Assembly (NCBI GenBank): GCA_016932615.1
Contig: JAFGCN010000024.1
Coordinates: forward strand, 1 to 23,423
Reading direction: 5' to 3'
DNA: 23,423 nucleotides
Source: Candidatus Aenigmatarchaeota archaeon
Lineage (GTDB): Archaea > Aenigmatarchaeota > Aenigmatarchaeia > QMZS01
A model generated the notes under the pieces. That model was not told where the DNA came from. It searched no databases and was given only the letters and a program-made list of their open reading frames with translations. Both the position numbers and the translations under genes were made by a program. Of this stretch, positions 5,908 to 12,475 are shown piece after piece; the first letter of the stretch is position 1; each line of letters starts with the position of its first letter.

Positions 5908-6319
5908 ACTTCTGAATAAGTTCCTTCAGTTTCCTTTCGATTTGATTTGCCTTGATAACATGCCCCATTCGTTTTCCATCGCTTAGCGGTTCCGACTCTA
6001 TCACTCCTTCTTCTCTCAGCATCTTTGTCCAAGGTAAAACACTCCCCTGAGGAAGGCCCATCTCAGTACAAAGTTCTTCGTTTGAAACTGCTGCGGATTC
6101 GCGCAAGCCCGCCCTTTTGCTATATTGCGCCCCAATTAAATAGGTCATTATCTTCTCTTTTCCAGATAATCTATCCTTTTCTTTAACGTCAACAAGCCCC
6201 TTCATGGTAATTCCAACAAGTCTTTTGGCCATATCATACCCCCTCTCTAACGCATCTTCATGAGTAGTTATCATCTCAGCCTTAATTTTTTCAGCAAGCT
6301 TATCTTCAACCCCTTCCAT
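5891..6319 (-). CDS. Winged-helix-like protein (first gene of operon)
   Basis: 142 residues from the ATG at 6319. A TTG at 6373 would extend the frame through the TATA box and into the 60-bp repeat, so it is rejected. The N-terminal half is helical (EDKLAEKIKAEMITTHEDAL, then YDMAKRLVGITMKGL). The second half shows GKEKIMTYLIGAQYSKRAGL, then VSNEELCTEMGLPQGSVLPW, then a basic segment SDGKRMGHVI, i.e. a probable winged helix, and a final helix ERKLKELIQKYG. Being first in the operon and next to a repeated upstream element, it is a candidate autoregulator or DNA-binding subunit, but that is inference. The whole operon is visibly more AT-rich than the alaS region. Confidence 0.65.
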   Translation of the reverse strand: MEGVEDKLAEKIKAEMITTHEDALERGYDMAKRLVGITMKGLVDVKEKDRLSGKEKIMTYLIGAQYSKRAGLRESAAVSNEELCTEMGLPQGSVLPWTKMLREEGVIESEPLSDGKRMGHVIKANQIERKLKELIQKYGTNE

Positions 6320-6330
6320 AATTATAACAT

Positions 6331-6343
6331 TTATATATAAATA
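6331..6343 (-). promoter_or_regulatory. TATA region of the five-gene operon
   Basis: On the minus strand the text following the 60-bp repeat is TATTTATATATAAATG. The TATA element is centred about 18-21 nt before the ATG at 6319, consistent with a leaderless or nearly leaderless transcript. It directly abuts repeat copy 1. Confidence 0.5.
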
Positions 6344-6400
6344 CTTTCTGTGCCTCTTACTGTGAGAAAACAAGTAGAGCTAACTGTCTAATACCAGAAA
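6341..6400 (-). repeat. 60-bp direct repeat, copy 1
   Basis: Exact 60-bp match to 6690-6749 in the same orientation. Inside it, TTTCTG at the start (6345-6350) is the reverse complement of CAGAAA at the end (6395-6400), and CTCTTACT (6354-6361) pairs imperfectly with AGTAGAG (6373-6379), so each copy could form a nested hairpin or a pair of protein-binding half-sites. It lies immediately upstream of the TATA box of the five-gene operon. Confidence 0.9.
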
Positions 6401-6441
6401 TCGCTTGACCAACCGCATATCGCGAACTGACCCTAATCAAA

Positions 6442-6666
6442 TCAAGCATAAAGAGCATAATCCGAACGATATAAATAACCCAGTAAAGCTCTAACGTTAG
6501 AATTATTAGTGTCTAGAAAGCTGTATGGCCTTTTAGAGTATTGCAAGGAGACTAACCCCAAAAGGTATCTATATACAGCAATTATTATGTATATACTAAA
6601 TAGCGACACTGTCATATAATGCATTAAATATAAAATTAGAACTATTCTATACTCGAAAAATATCAT
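6442..6666 (-). CDS. Possible small membrane protein between the repeats (low confidence)
   Basis: A 74-residue ORF lying wholly between the two 60-bp repeats. Residues about 5-38 are hydrophobic (Ile, Leu, Tyr) and could form one or two membrane helices, followed by a polar tail ending DYALYA. AT-rich DNA often gives such translations by chance, with many ATA and AGA codons, so the composition is weak evidence. In its favour, the ATG lies 23 nt past repeat copy 2 with a TATA-like TTTATGATA between. This is the same arrangement as repeat copy 1, which lies 21 nt before the start of the winged-helix operon. No family is recognised. Confidence 0.25.
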   Translation of the reverse strand: MIFFEYRIVLILYLMHYMTVSLFSIYIIIAVYRYLLGLVSLQYSKRPYSFLDTNNSNVRALLGYLYRSDYALYA

Positions 6667-6689
6667 ATAATCATAATAATATCATAAAG

Positions 6690-6749
6690 ATACTTTCTGT
6701 GCCTCTTACTGTGAGAAAACAAGTAGAGCTAACTGTCTAATACCAGAAA
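6690..6749 (-). repeat. 60-bp direct repeat, copy 2
   Basis: Identical over 60 bp to 6341-6400, offset by 349 bp, same orientation. Identity stops sharply on both sides (G versus A at the left, C versus T at the right). A TATA-like TTTATGATA follows on the minus strand, as at copy 1. Confidence 0.9.
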
Positions 6750-6841
6750 CGGCTATTTTTTGGCTTAATGGGGATATTATGTTTGCGGAGGTAAAACTTC
6801 TTGTTTTTCCCAAATACTTTTCACAAATCTCAACAAAATTC

Positions 6842-9070
6842 TTACTTCTTCCTAGCCCCCTTCCACTCCTCAAAGAGCTTCTCTGACTCCTCGAAAACCT
6901 TGTCCTCAGGGCAGCCCAGAACGTCAGCGCACTCCTTCAGGGCGGCTTCCATCCTCCCTGCGTACCTCCTGGCGGCGGCTCCTGCCACGAACTCGATTCT
7001 TGTAATGGCGTCCTGGATTTTTTTCACGCCTGTGATTATGATAAGCTCGGCTTCACGGGTGTTTTTCAGGTGCAGCCCTCCGCAGGCTTCAGCGTCCCAG
7101 TCGTCAATCTTGTCAGCGCCGCCCTCCTTTAGCTGGCCGATTCTTATGGTGCGGATTTCCTTTCCGGGAACCGCTCCGCCCTGGTAAATCTCAAAGCCGT
7201 ACTTCTGCTCGGCGTCAGTCCTGCACATGCACTTCCCGATGACGTCAAGCCCGTCGTGGATGCACTGGTTTGCGAGCCGTTCGATTTCCTCGACTTCCTC
7301 GTCGGTGACCTTCTTGTAGTGGTAGATGTCCAGGTGCGCCTTTTCGACGGTCTTCTCGGCTCCTGCCTGCTGCGCGTGCGCGCCTAGTACCCTCCTGCAC
7401 GCCCCGTTTATTATGTGCGCGCCCGTGTGGTGCTGCGTCAATTGAAGGCGCCTTGCCTTGTCGACCTTCATCTCCACGGGCGTTCCCTCTTTAAGGCCGC
7501 ACTTTCCGGGATGGTCCGGGCAGGTAGCCATATCAAAGACGCCTATGTCAATCTTATGCAGGACGATGTTTCCCTGCTTTATTACCTCCAAAACCTTGTG
7601 CTTGTTCAAAAGCCCCAGGTCGCAGTCCTGCCCCCCGCTTCTTGGGTAAAAGACAGTCCTGTCCAAAACCACATAGTCGCCGATAACACGCAGGACCTTT
7701 GCAACGCCCTTCGTTTCCCCCTCATAGTAGCGCTTCTCGGTGTCGGGAAGCCCCTTAGTGTCGAAAACCTCGCCTGAAGCCGCTCTCTCCTTTTTCTTCT
7801 CACGAGCGGCATAAAAATCAGCAGGAATCTCAACTTCCGGCTTTATGTCCTTGATTATTTCAGGGGTTATCCCATTGGATTCGTAAAGCCGCCTAAGCGT
7901 TTCCAGGTCGAACTTCTCCGTCTTTTTCACAATCTGGATTCCCTGGGCAATCATCTCCTTGTACTTTTTCTCTTCCTCGAGAATAATGTCAGCAATAAGC
8001 TTGAAGTCCGCTTTTTTTAGCTCAGGGAAAATCTTCCAGTTGGAGTGGATTTTCATTAGCTCCACCAGGTCGACCTTTTCGCCCGTTTTCCTCAAAATCG
8101 AAAAGCACTGCCTCAGAATCTTCCTCAGGTTGTACCCGCCGCCGGTGTTTGAAGGAAGCGCCCCGTCAAAAAGGGCAATAAAGAGTGTCCTCGTGTGGTC
8201 AGCCAAAATCACTTTTTCCTTAAATGAGAGCTTTGTGTTTTCAAGGTACTTAAGCGCCTCGGGAAAGACCACCTCGTAACTTGTCTTAGTCCCGTTCAGT
8301 ACCCATGGAAACCTTTCAAGCCCAGCGCCCATGTCGATTACCTTGGTCTCAAGCTCGACAAGCTTCTTTTCTCCAGTCTCATCCTGCAAAACCTTGTACT
8401 GCATGTAGACCTGGTTTGCTAGCTCTATCCCGCCGACAAAGAACTCGATTGACGGCCCGGCGTTGCCTCCGCCCTCCCAGGCGTCCTCGTGCAGGAATAT
8501 GTTCTCCTCCGGGATTCCCATCCCCTCGGTAAACAGCTCGAAAAGGTAACCCAATGCCTCGTCCTTGAAGTAAATGAAGTTTCCGGGGCGGTTGAAGACA
8601 TGCTGGCCGACCATTATAAAGCCGGAGTAGTGCCTCCCCGTGACCCCCACGTTTTCAAGGTCATTGAAGCGCAGGCAGAACTGCGGCACAAGAAGAGGAT
8701 TTGCAGGCGGCTCGACCTCACCTGAAACGCAGTATGGCTGGAAATCATAAATTGACGCCTCGACAAAGGTAACATCGTCCCTCCAGCGGGCAAGAACCGG
8801 GTACCGCTTGATGGGGGTGTGGCCGAATTTCCTAAAGACCGATACAAAGGTCTTCCAGCACTCGTCATAATTAAGCTTCTTTCCCATGGGCTTTCCCAGA
8901 AACCCGTAGGCGGGAAGCCCAAGCTTCACCCTGCACTCGTCATCGTCGCAGTAGTCCCTTGGAAACTTGCTCCAGAAAAATCTGCCGCAGACACGGCACT
9001 GCCTCCTGCCAAAGCCGATTTTCTCAAGCGTCTTTGAGGGGTATTCTTCTTTAGGAAATGTGAGCTTCAT
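6842..9070 (-). CDS. alaS: Alanyl-tRNA synthetase, archaeal type, without C-Ala domain
   Basis: This class II synthetase charges tRNA-Ala. The 742-residue product has the archaeal N-terminal extension with a Cys4 zinc site (C25, C28, C41, C46, around RVCGRFFW), the aminoacylation core with RWRDDVTFVEASIYDF and GVTGRHYSGFIMVGQHVF, a glycine-rich EGGGNAGPSIEFFVGG segment, and an editing domain with the HTGAH (548-552) and CGGLH (663-667) zinc motifs that deacylate mischarged Ser- or Gly-tRNA. It stops about 75 residues after CGGLH, at a Lys-rich end, whereas archaeal AlaRS proteins usually reach about 900 residues with a C-terminal C-Ala domain that helps bind tRNA. That domain is absent here. 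The ATG at 9070 gives a normal distance to the first Cys; an in-frame GTG at 9112 would overlap the upstream gene by 26 nt. Probably co-transcribed with that gene. Confidence 0.95.
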   Translation of the reverse strand: MKLTFPKEEYPSKTLEKIGFGRRQCRVCGRFFWSKFPRDYCDDDECRVKLGLPAYGFLGKPMGKKLNYDECWKTFVSVFRKFGHTPIKRYPVLARWRDDVTFVEASIYDFQPYCVSGEVEPPANPLLVPQFCLRFNDLENVGVTGRHYSGFIMVGQHVFNRPGNFIYFKDEALGYLFELFTEGMGIPEENIFLHEDAWEGGGNAGPSIEFFVGGIELANQVYMQYKVLQDETGEKKLVELETKVIDMGAGLERFPWVLNGTKTSYEVVFPEALKYLENTKLSFKEKVILADHTRTLFIALFDGALPSNTGGGYNLRKILRQCFSILRKTGEKVDLVELMKIHSNWKIFPELKKADFKLIADIILEEEKKYKEMIAQGIQIVKKTEKFDLETLRRLYESNGITPEIIKDIKPEVEIPADFYAAREKKKERAASGEVFDTKGLPDTEKRYYEGETKGVAKVLRVIGDYVVLDRTVFYPRSGGQDCDLGLLNKHKVLEVIKQGNIVLHKIDIGVFDMATCPDHPGKCGLKEGTPVEMKVDKARRLQLTQHHTGAHIINGACRRVLGAHAQQAGAEKTVEKAHLDIYHYKKVTDEEVEEIERLANQCIHDGLDVIGKCMCRTDAEQKYGFEIYQGGAVPGKEIRTIRIGQLKEGGADKIDDWDAEACGGLHLKNTREAELIIITGVKKIQDAITRIEFVAGAAARRYAGRMEAALKECADVLGCPEDKVFEESEKLFEEWKGARKK

Positions 9071-9086
9071 AAGATTAAATAGAATT

Positions 9087-9902
9087 TTAAGCTTTTTGAG
9101 CTGCTTGGACACCCGGATTATTAGATAACCGTTCTGCCCCAGTTACCTCCTGATAAGCCCTTTTCGCCAGGCCCTCTGAGGTATTTAGCGCCTGCGCCCA
9201 TCCTTCTTTACCCTCGACATCTCGCCCAATCTTTCGGGAAAGCGCAGGAGAGATTCTGTGAATGTAAACCAAAGCAGGCCATACTGAAAGTTCCGAAAGG
9301 GCAATGGTCCGAGTCAGTTCCTTTTTGCAGGTTATGTCGCCTGTTGTTTCGTTAAAGGCAAAAATAGGGTCCGTTTCTTTGGCCTCACAGGCATCCGTCA
9401 GTAGCAATTCCGGCTTTCCGAGCATTTTCTTAAAGTTCAGAAGGCCTACATCATAATACCTTGGTATGCTGGCCACCTCAAGGAGCAGGGGCTCATCGGT
9501 CCCAAGCTCTTCTTGGAAATATCGCGGAATCCTGCTAAACGAACCCCTAATATTCTCTCCTTCAAAGTTTATCTCAGACCCCTTTCTTAGAAGGTAGAAG
9601 TTATCCGGGGCGAAAAGGTCAGTGCATAAATCACCCACAAGAAATGGTTCCTGAACCACATCTGGGTATACTGACTTAAGCGGATTTTGTGCCAGCCTGA
9701 ATTTGGCGGGAAGCTCTACCCCGTAGGGCAGCGCAAAAATGGGGAGATATTCAGAATTCAGCAGGGACCCACCATCTTCCCTCTCCTCAATAAGGGCTTT
9801 AAGCGCAAAATGCGCGGGAGTGTCCTTCCCATATCCTTTTTTTCCAAGTATTGCCTTTACCTGAGTATTTCTATAGCCCTTTTCAAAAGCATCCGAAGTC
9901 AT
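9087..9902 (-). CDS. Hypothetical protein upstream of alaS
   Basis: 271 residues from the ATG at 9902, chosen because a TATA-like box lies about 27 nt upstream. A TTG at 9920 would add six residues. The protein is soluble, with an N-terminal basic region (KAILGKKGYGKDTPAHFAL), several proline-bounded strands (FALPYGVELPAKF, LFAPDNFYLLRKG, SFSRIPRYFQEELG), a two-Cys region (LLLTDACEAKE, GDITCKK) and a helical C-terminus ending GVQAAQKA. There is no signal peptide, membrane helix or familiar catalytic motif. It ends 16 nt before the alaS ATG, so the two are probably one transcript, but nothing in its sequence links it to tRNA charging. I do not recognise the family. Confidence 0.65.
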   Translation of the reverse strand: MTSDAFEKGYRNTQVKAILGKKGYGKDTPAHFALKALIEEREDGGSLLNSEYLPIFALPYGVELPAKFRLAQNPLKSVYPDVVQEPFLVGDLCTDLFAPDNFYLLRKGSEINFEGENIRGSFSRIPRYFQEELGTDEPLLLEVASIPRYYDVGLLNFKKMLGKPELLLTDACEAKETDPIFAFNETTGDITCKKELTRTIALSELSVWPALVYIHRISPALSRKIGRDVEGKEGWAQALNTSEGLAKRAYQEVTGAERLSNNPGVQAAQKA

Positions 9903-9924
9903 AACTAATCTGAACTTCAACCCC

Positions 9925-9933
9925 TAATATCAT
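9925..9933 (-). promoter_or_regulatory. TATA-like box for the alaS operon
   Basis: ATGATATTA on the minus strand, centred about 27 nt before the ATG at 9902. No Shine-Dalgarno precedes that ATG, consistent with a leaderless mRNA. Confidence 0.4.
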
Positions 9934-9960
9934 TTCAGCTAAAGCGATACGAAAAGAGTT

Positions 9961-11070
9961 TTACCGCCGTACGGGTGTCGCGTTTGTCAGCCGCTTTACT
10001 CCATCCGTAGTAACCAAAAAATCATTCTCAAGCCGCCAGCCGCCGACTCCTGGAACGTGGATTCCGGGCTCGATTGTAAAAGCCATTCCGGGCGCAAGTT
10101 TTGTTTCGCTCCAGCCCTTGGGAATTTTAAGCGGTTTAGGCGAAATTACGGGGGCATCGTGAGTCTCAAGCCCGATTCCGTGGCCGATAAGGTACTCCAG
10201 ATTGAAGCCCTCCCCTTTTATGAAGTTTTCGGCGGTCTGGTGGAGCTTCCAGGCGGGCACTCCAACACTTGCGGCTTTTACTGACAAATCATACGCCTTT
10301 TCGACCGTCCGGGCGATTTTCTCCTCTCTTAAGCTAAGCCGCCCTATTGAGAAGGGAACTGTGATGTCCGAGCAGTACCCGGAAACCCTTGCGCCAAAGT
10401 CCGCAAGCCCCAGGCCCCGCCCAAGCTTCCTGCCTGAAAAGCTGGGGGAAGGGTGAATAAGTGAGCTTCTCCTGCCGGAGGTGACAATGGTAGGAAAAGC
10501 GATTTCATCAGCCCCAAGGCGGCGCATCTCGTTTTCGATTCCTAGAGCAATCTCCCTCTCGGTCTGGTTGGGGGAAAGTGTTTCGGCAAGGCACTTTGCG
10601 CCCCGGTCTGCGAGCCGGCACGCTTTTTTTATCAGCTCTATTTCCTGTGGCTCTTTTACTGCCCGGATTTTCGAGCATATGCCTGAAATCTCCTTTAATC
10701 TTCTCCCAGAAAGAAGCTTCGAAGCAGAATAAGACAGGTTCCTGCCGCTGACTCCAACCGGCCTTCCCTTAGGCAAAGCGTCCTTAATCAATTTGTCCAA
10801 TGCGCTGATCCGGTCAAGGTTTACAATTTCGCTTACATTTGCCTCCTTTTGCGCCTGCTCGTACTCCAGGGCAGAAACCGCAAGCAGGGATTTTTTGGGA
10901 GTTATAATCAGGAATGCAAATGAGGAATTCCTCTGGAGATTAAGCCCGCTAAAGTAGCTGACATTTGGGTCAAAAAGTGCCTCGGTGCACATAAAGGCCG
11001 CCGAGCCGATACCTTGTTTTTCAAGTTGGGTTCGTAGCTCTCTTTGCTTTTTTGCGGCGATCGCTTTCAT
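9961..11070 (-). CDS. M24-family metallopeptidase (Xaa-Pro dipeptidase/aminopeptidase-like)
   Basis: 369 residues with the creatinase-type N-terminal domain (about 1-140; AFMCTEALFDPNVSYFSGL) and a pita-bread catalytic domain (about 142-369). All five dimetal ligands expected for M24 peptidases can be seen: D224 (LADFGARVSGY), D235 (SDITVPF), H297 (GHGIGLETHD), E334 (FTIEPGIHVP) and E348 (WRLENDFLVT). The conserved His of the IHPSPS loop (H206) is also present. Members release N-terminal residues preceding proline or split Xaa-Pro dipeptides in the cytosol. The overall layout matches archaeal PepQ-like proteins. Its ATG overlaps the stop of the YjbQ gene (ATGA) and has AGGTG about 6 nt upstream, so the two genes are coupled. 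Confidence 0.93.
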   Translation of the reverse strand: MKAIAAKKQRELRTQLEKQGIGSAAFMCTEALFDPNVSYFSGLNLQRNSSFAFLIITPKKSLLAVSALEYEQAQKEANVSEIVNLDRISALDKLIKDALPKGRPVGVSGRNLSYSASKLLSGRRLKEISGICSKIRAVKEPQEIELIKKACRLADRGAKCLAETLSPNQTEREIALGIENEMRRLGADEIAFPTIVTSGRRSSLIHPSPSFSGRKLGRGLGLADFGARVSGYCSDITVPFSIGRLSLREEKIARTVEKAYDLSVKAASVGVPAWKLHQTAENFIKGEGFNLEYLIGHGIGLETHDAPVISPKPLKIPKGWSETKLAPGMAFTIEPGIHVPGVGGWRLENDFLVTTDGVKRLTNATPVRR

Positions 11071-11510
11071 TCGGACACCTTAGGTGAAGAAATCACTTTC
11101 AGGATAAGCTCCCGGTCTCTTGGCTTGTTGTCAAAGTCAATGAAGACAATCTGCTGCCACTTTCCAAGAACCGGCCTGCCATCCTCAATCGGGACAGTGA
11201 AGCTCGGCTTTACAAGGGCGCTTCTGACATGCGAAAATCCGTTGCCGTCACCCCACTTCCTGTTGTGAGCATAGTCGTCGTTCATCGGGGCAAGCACTTC
11301 AAGGGCCCGAAGAAGGTCTGAAACAACTCCCCCCTCATATTCTATTGTCGTCAAGGCGCCAGTCGAGCCGGCAAGGAATATCAGGCAAAGCCCATCCTTA
11401 ACACCAGCTTCCTTTACGCACTTTTTCACTTCGTCGGTTATGTCAACTATATCGTTGAAGCCCTTCGTAGAAAACCGTATCCTTCCCTTTGGACAAATCT
11501 CTATTCTCAT
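11067..11510 (-). CDS. yjbQ: YjbQ/UPF0047 family protein
   Basis: 147 residues carrying the full UPF0047 signature: an N-terminal strand FSTKGFNDIVDITDEV, AGSTGALTTIEYEGGVVSDL in place of the usual 'hTSa-x-ltinE' motif, a central helix with APMNDDYAHNRKWGDGNGFS, then HVRSAL, FTVPIEDGRPVLGKWQQIVF and a terminal DNKPRDREL. The bacterial homologue has been reported to have thiamine-phosphate-synthase side activity, but the physiological role of the family is unsettled. The gene begins a two-gene operon with the M24 peptidase (4-nt overlap) and is divergent from the TraB-like gene across an 86-nt spacer. No clear ribosome binding site precedes the ATG. Confidence 0.9.
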   Translation of the reverse strand: MRIEICPKGRIRFSTKGFNDIVDITDEVKKCVKEAGVKDGLCLIFLAGSTGALTTIEYEGGVVSDLLRALEVLAPMNDDYAHNRKWGDGNGFSHVRSALVKPSFTVPIEDGRPVLGKWQQIVFIDFDNKPRDRELILKVISSPKVSE

Positions 11511-11596
11511 AATAACTACATCTTTATTAGTAGGTTAGGGGGAGTTTGTGCCTAAATCCACTCTTAATGCTAAAAGATAACTTATGGGTAATTAAT

Positions 11597-12466
11597 ATGA
11601 ACTCTTCTTTTGACTGGAAGGGATACGCGGACAGGTTTTCGAAGGCCTTAGAGGAGATTCCAGACTTTCCCCGGACATTCATACGCCTCGACATGGAAGG
11701 GCTTAAAACCCCAAAAGTAACGTACAAGGCAAGTGGAATGCCAGAGATTGTAGCAGTAGGCATGATTCACCTCGGCTCTCCCGAATACTACCAAAAAGTC
11801 CAGGAGATTATCAACTCAATGGATCGGGGCTACTATGAAGGGCCTAAAGAAGATGAAGATGCCCCGAAAGAAGAGAAGGAAGACGAAAAAGCAGAGCCGA
11901 TTCTCAGTATAGACCAACTGTACACATACATTGCCAAATATGCGGGCCTTCAGAAACAGAAAGGCGCGCTGGAGTATGGAGAAACCTGGAATATTTCGGA
12001 CCTAACCTCTTCAGAAATTGGAGAGAACGTTTCCGGGGCTTTCGTGTCCATCATAGAAGATTCTGCCCGAAAGCTTGATGAAATGGGCGATTTCCACCGG
12101 TGGCGCCCGGGGGAAGCCGCAAGATATGTGCGCGATGTTTTCATGTCCAGTCTAGACGGCCCTGAAGAAAAAATTAATTTTGACAAGCAGACTGAAGAAA
12201 CGCTCATGTCCAGCAGAAACGCAATGCTCTACAAGGACCTTGAAGAAGAAATCGAAACCAACAAGGAAGGCAAAATCGGGATAGTCTACGGCTCAAGCCA
12301 CCTTGTAGGGCTCGACAGGTTCCTGCTCGAAAAGGGCTATTCCAGAGAGCCGACAGAATGGATTCTTGCAATCGAGTGGCTAAGAGAGCCCTCCTACTGG
12401 AAAGCAAAAGCCGCATACCTGGCCTGGAAGGCAAAAAATACGCTGAAGAAAATTGCATGCGCCTAA
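11597..12466 (+). CDS. TraB/PrgY/TIKI-superfamily-like protein with acidic insert
   Basis: 289 residues from the ATG at 11597. A TTG at 11546 would add 17 residues, but TAAAAGATAA lies about 22 nt before the ATG. The four conserved spots of the TraB/TIKI/EreA-like fold can be placed: GMIH (55-58) in EIVAVGMIHLGSPEYYQKV, E81 in GYYEGP, R207 in SSRNAMLYKDLEEEI, and GSSH (232-235) in GIVYGSSHLVGLDRFLLEKG. Between the first two and the last two lies a highly acidic insert (residues 84-100) and a helical region. No transmembrane segment is evident, unlike archaeal TraB proteins that carry membrane helices. The activity in this superfamily is metallohydrolase-like for TIKI and unknown for most prokaryotic members. 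The assignment rests on motif order and is moderately secure. Confidence 0.7.
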   Translation: MNSSFDWKGYADRFSKALEEIPDFPRTFIRLDMEGLKTPKVTYKASGMPEIVAVGMIHLGSPEYYQKVQEIINSMDRGYYEGPKEDEDAPKEEKEDEKAEPILSIDQLYTYIAKYAGLQKQKGALEYGETWNISDLTSSEIGENVSGAFVSIIEDSARKLDEMGDFHRWRPGEAARYVRDVFMSSLDGPEEKINFDKQTEETLMSSRNAMLYKDLEEEIETNKEGKIGIVYGSSHLVGLDRFLLEKGYSREPTEWILAIEWLREPSYWKAKAAYLAWKAKNTLKKIACA

Positions 12467-12475
12467 ACCCCCGGA

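Larger units (their letters stand above)
6320..6841. other. AT-rich region between the winged-helix operon and alaS
   Basis: This 522-nt stretch holds no confident gene. It contains the operon promoter, the two 60-bp repeats, a 289-nt AT-rich spacer between them with one low-confidence ORF (6442-6666), and about 90 nt after the second repeat with T-runs (CTATTTTTTGG near 6753, CTTGTTTTTCCC near 6801). No tRNA, CRISPR-type array or terminal inverted repeats of an insertion sequence were seen. Confidence 0.6.

Noticed and set aside
6320-6373. TTG-initiated extension of the first winged-helix protein
   Set aside because: It would translate the TATA box and part of the 60-bp repeat.
6341-6749. 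The 60-bp repeats as attL/attR of an integrated element
   Set aside because: They enclose only 289 bp with no integrase or other mobility gene, and neither copy is part of a tRNA gene. The promoter-linked placement fits better, though a role as one end of a larger element cannot be excluded.
6341-6749. CRISPR array
   Set aside because: Only two copies, a 60-bp unit, a 289-bp spacer and no cas genes in the window.
6801-9037. Several + strand open frames (and minus-strand frames at 7606-7833 and 8614-8922) inside alaS
   Set aside because: alaS shows intact catalytic and editing motifs throughout. The other frames are by-products of its GC-biased codon third positions.
11546-11596. TTG-initiated N-terminal extension of the TraB-like protein
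   Set aside because: The extension (MCLNPLLMLKDNLWVIN) runs through a TATA-like box placed properly for the ATG at 11597.
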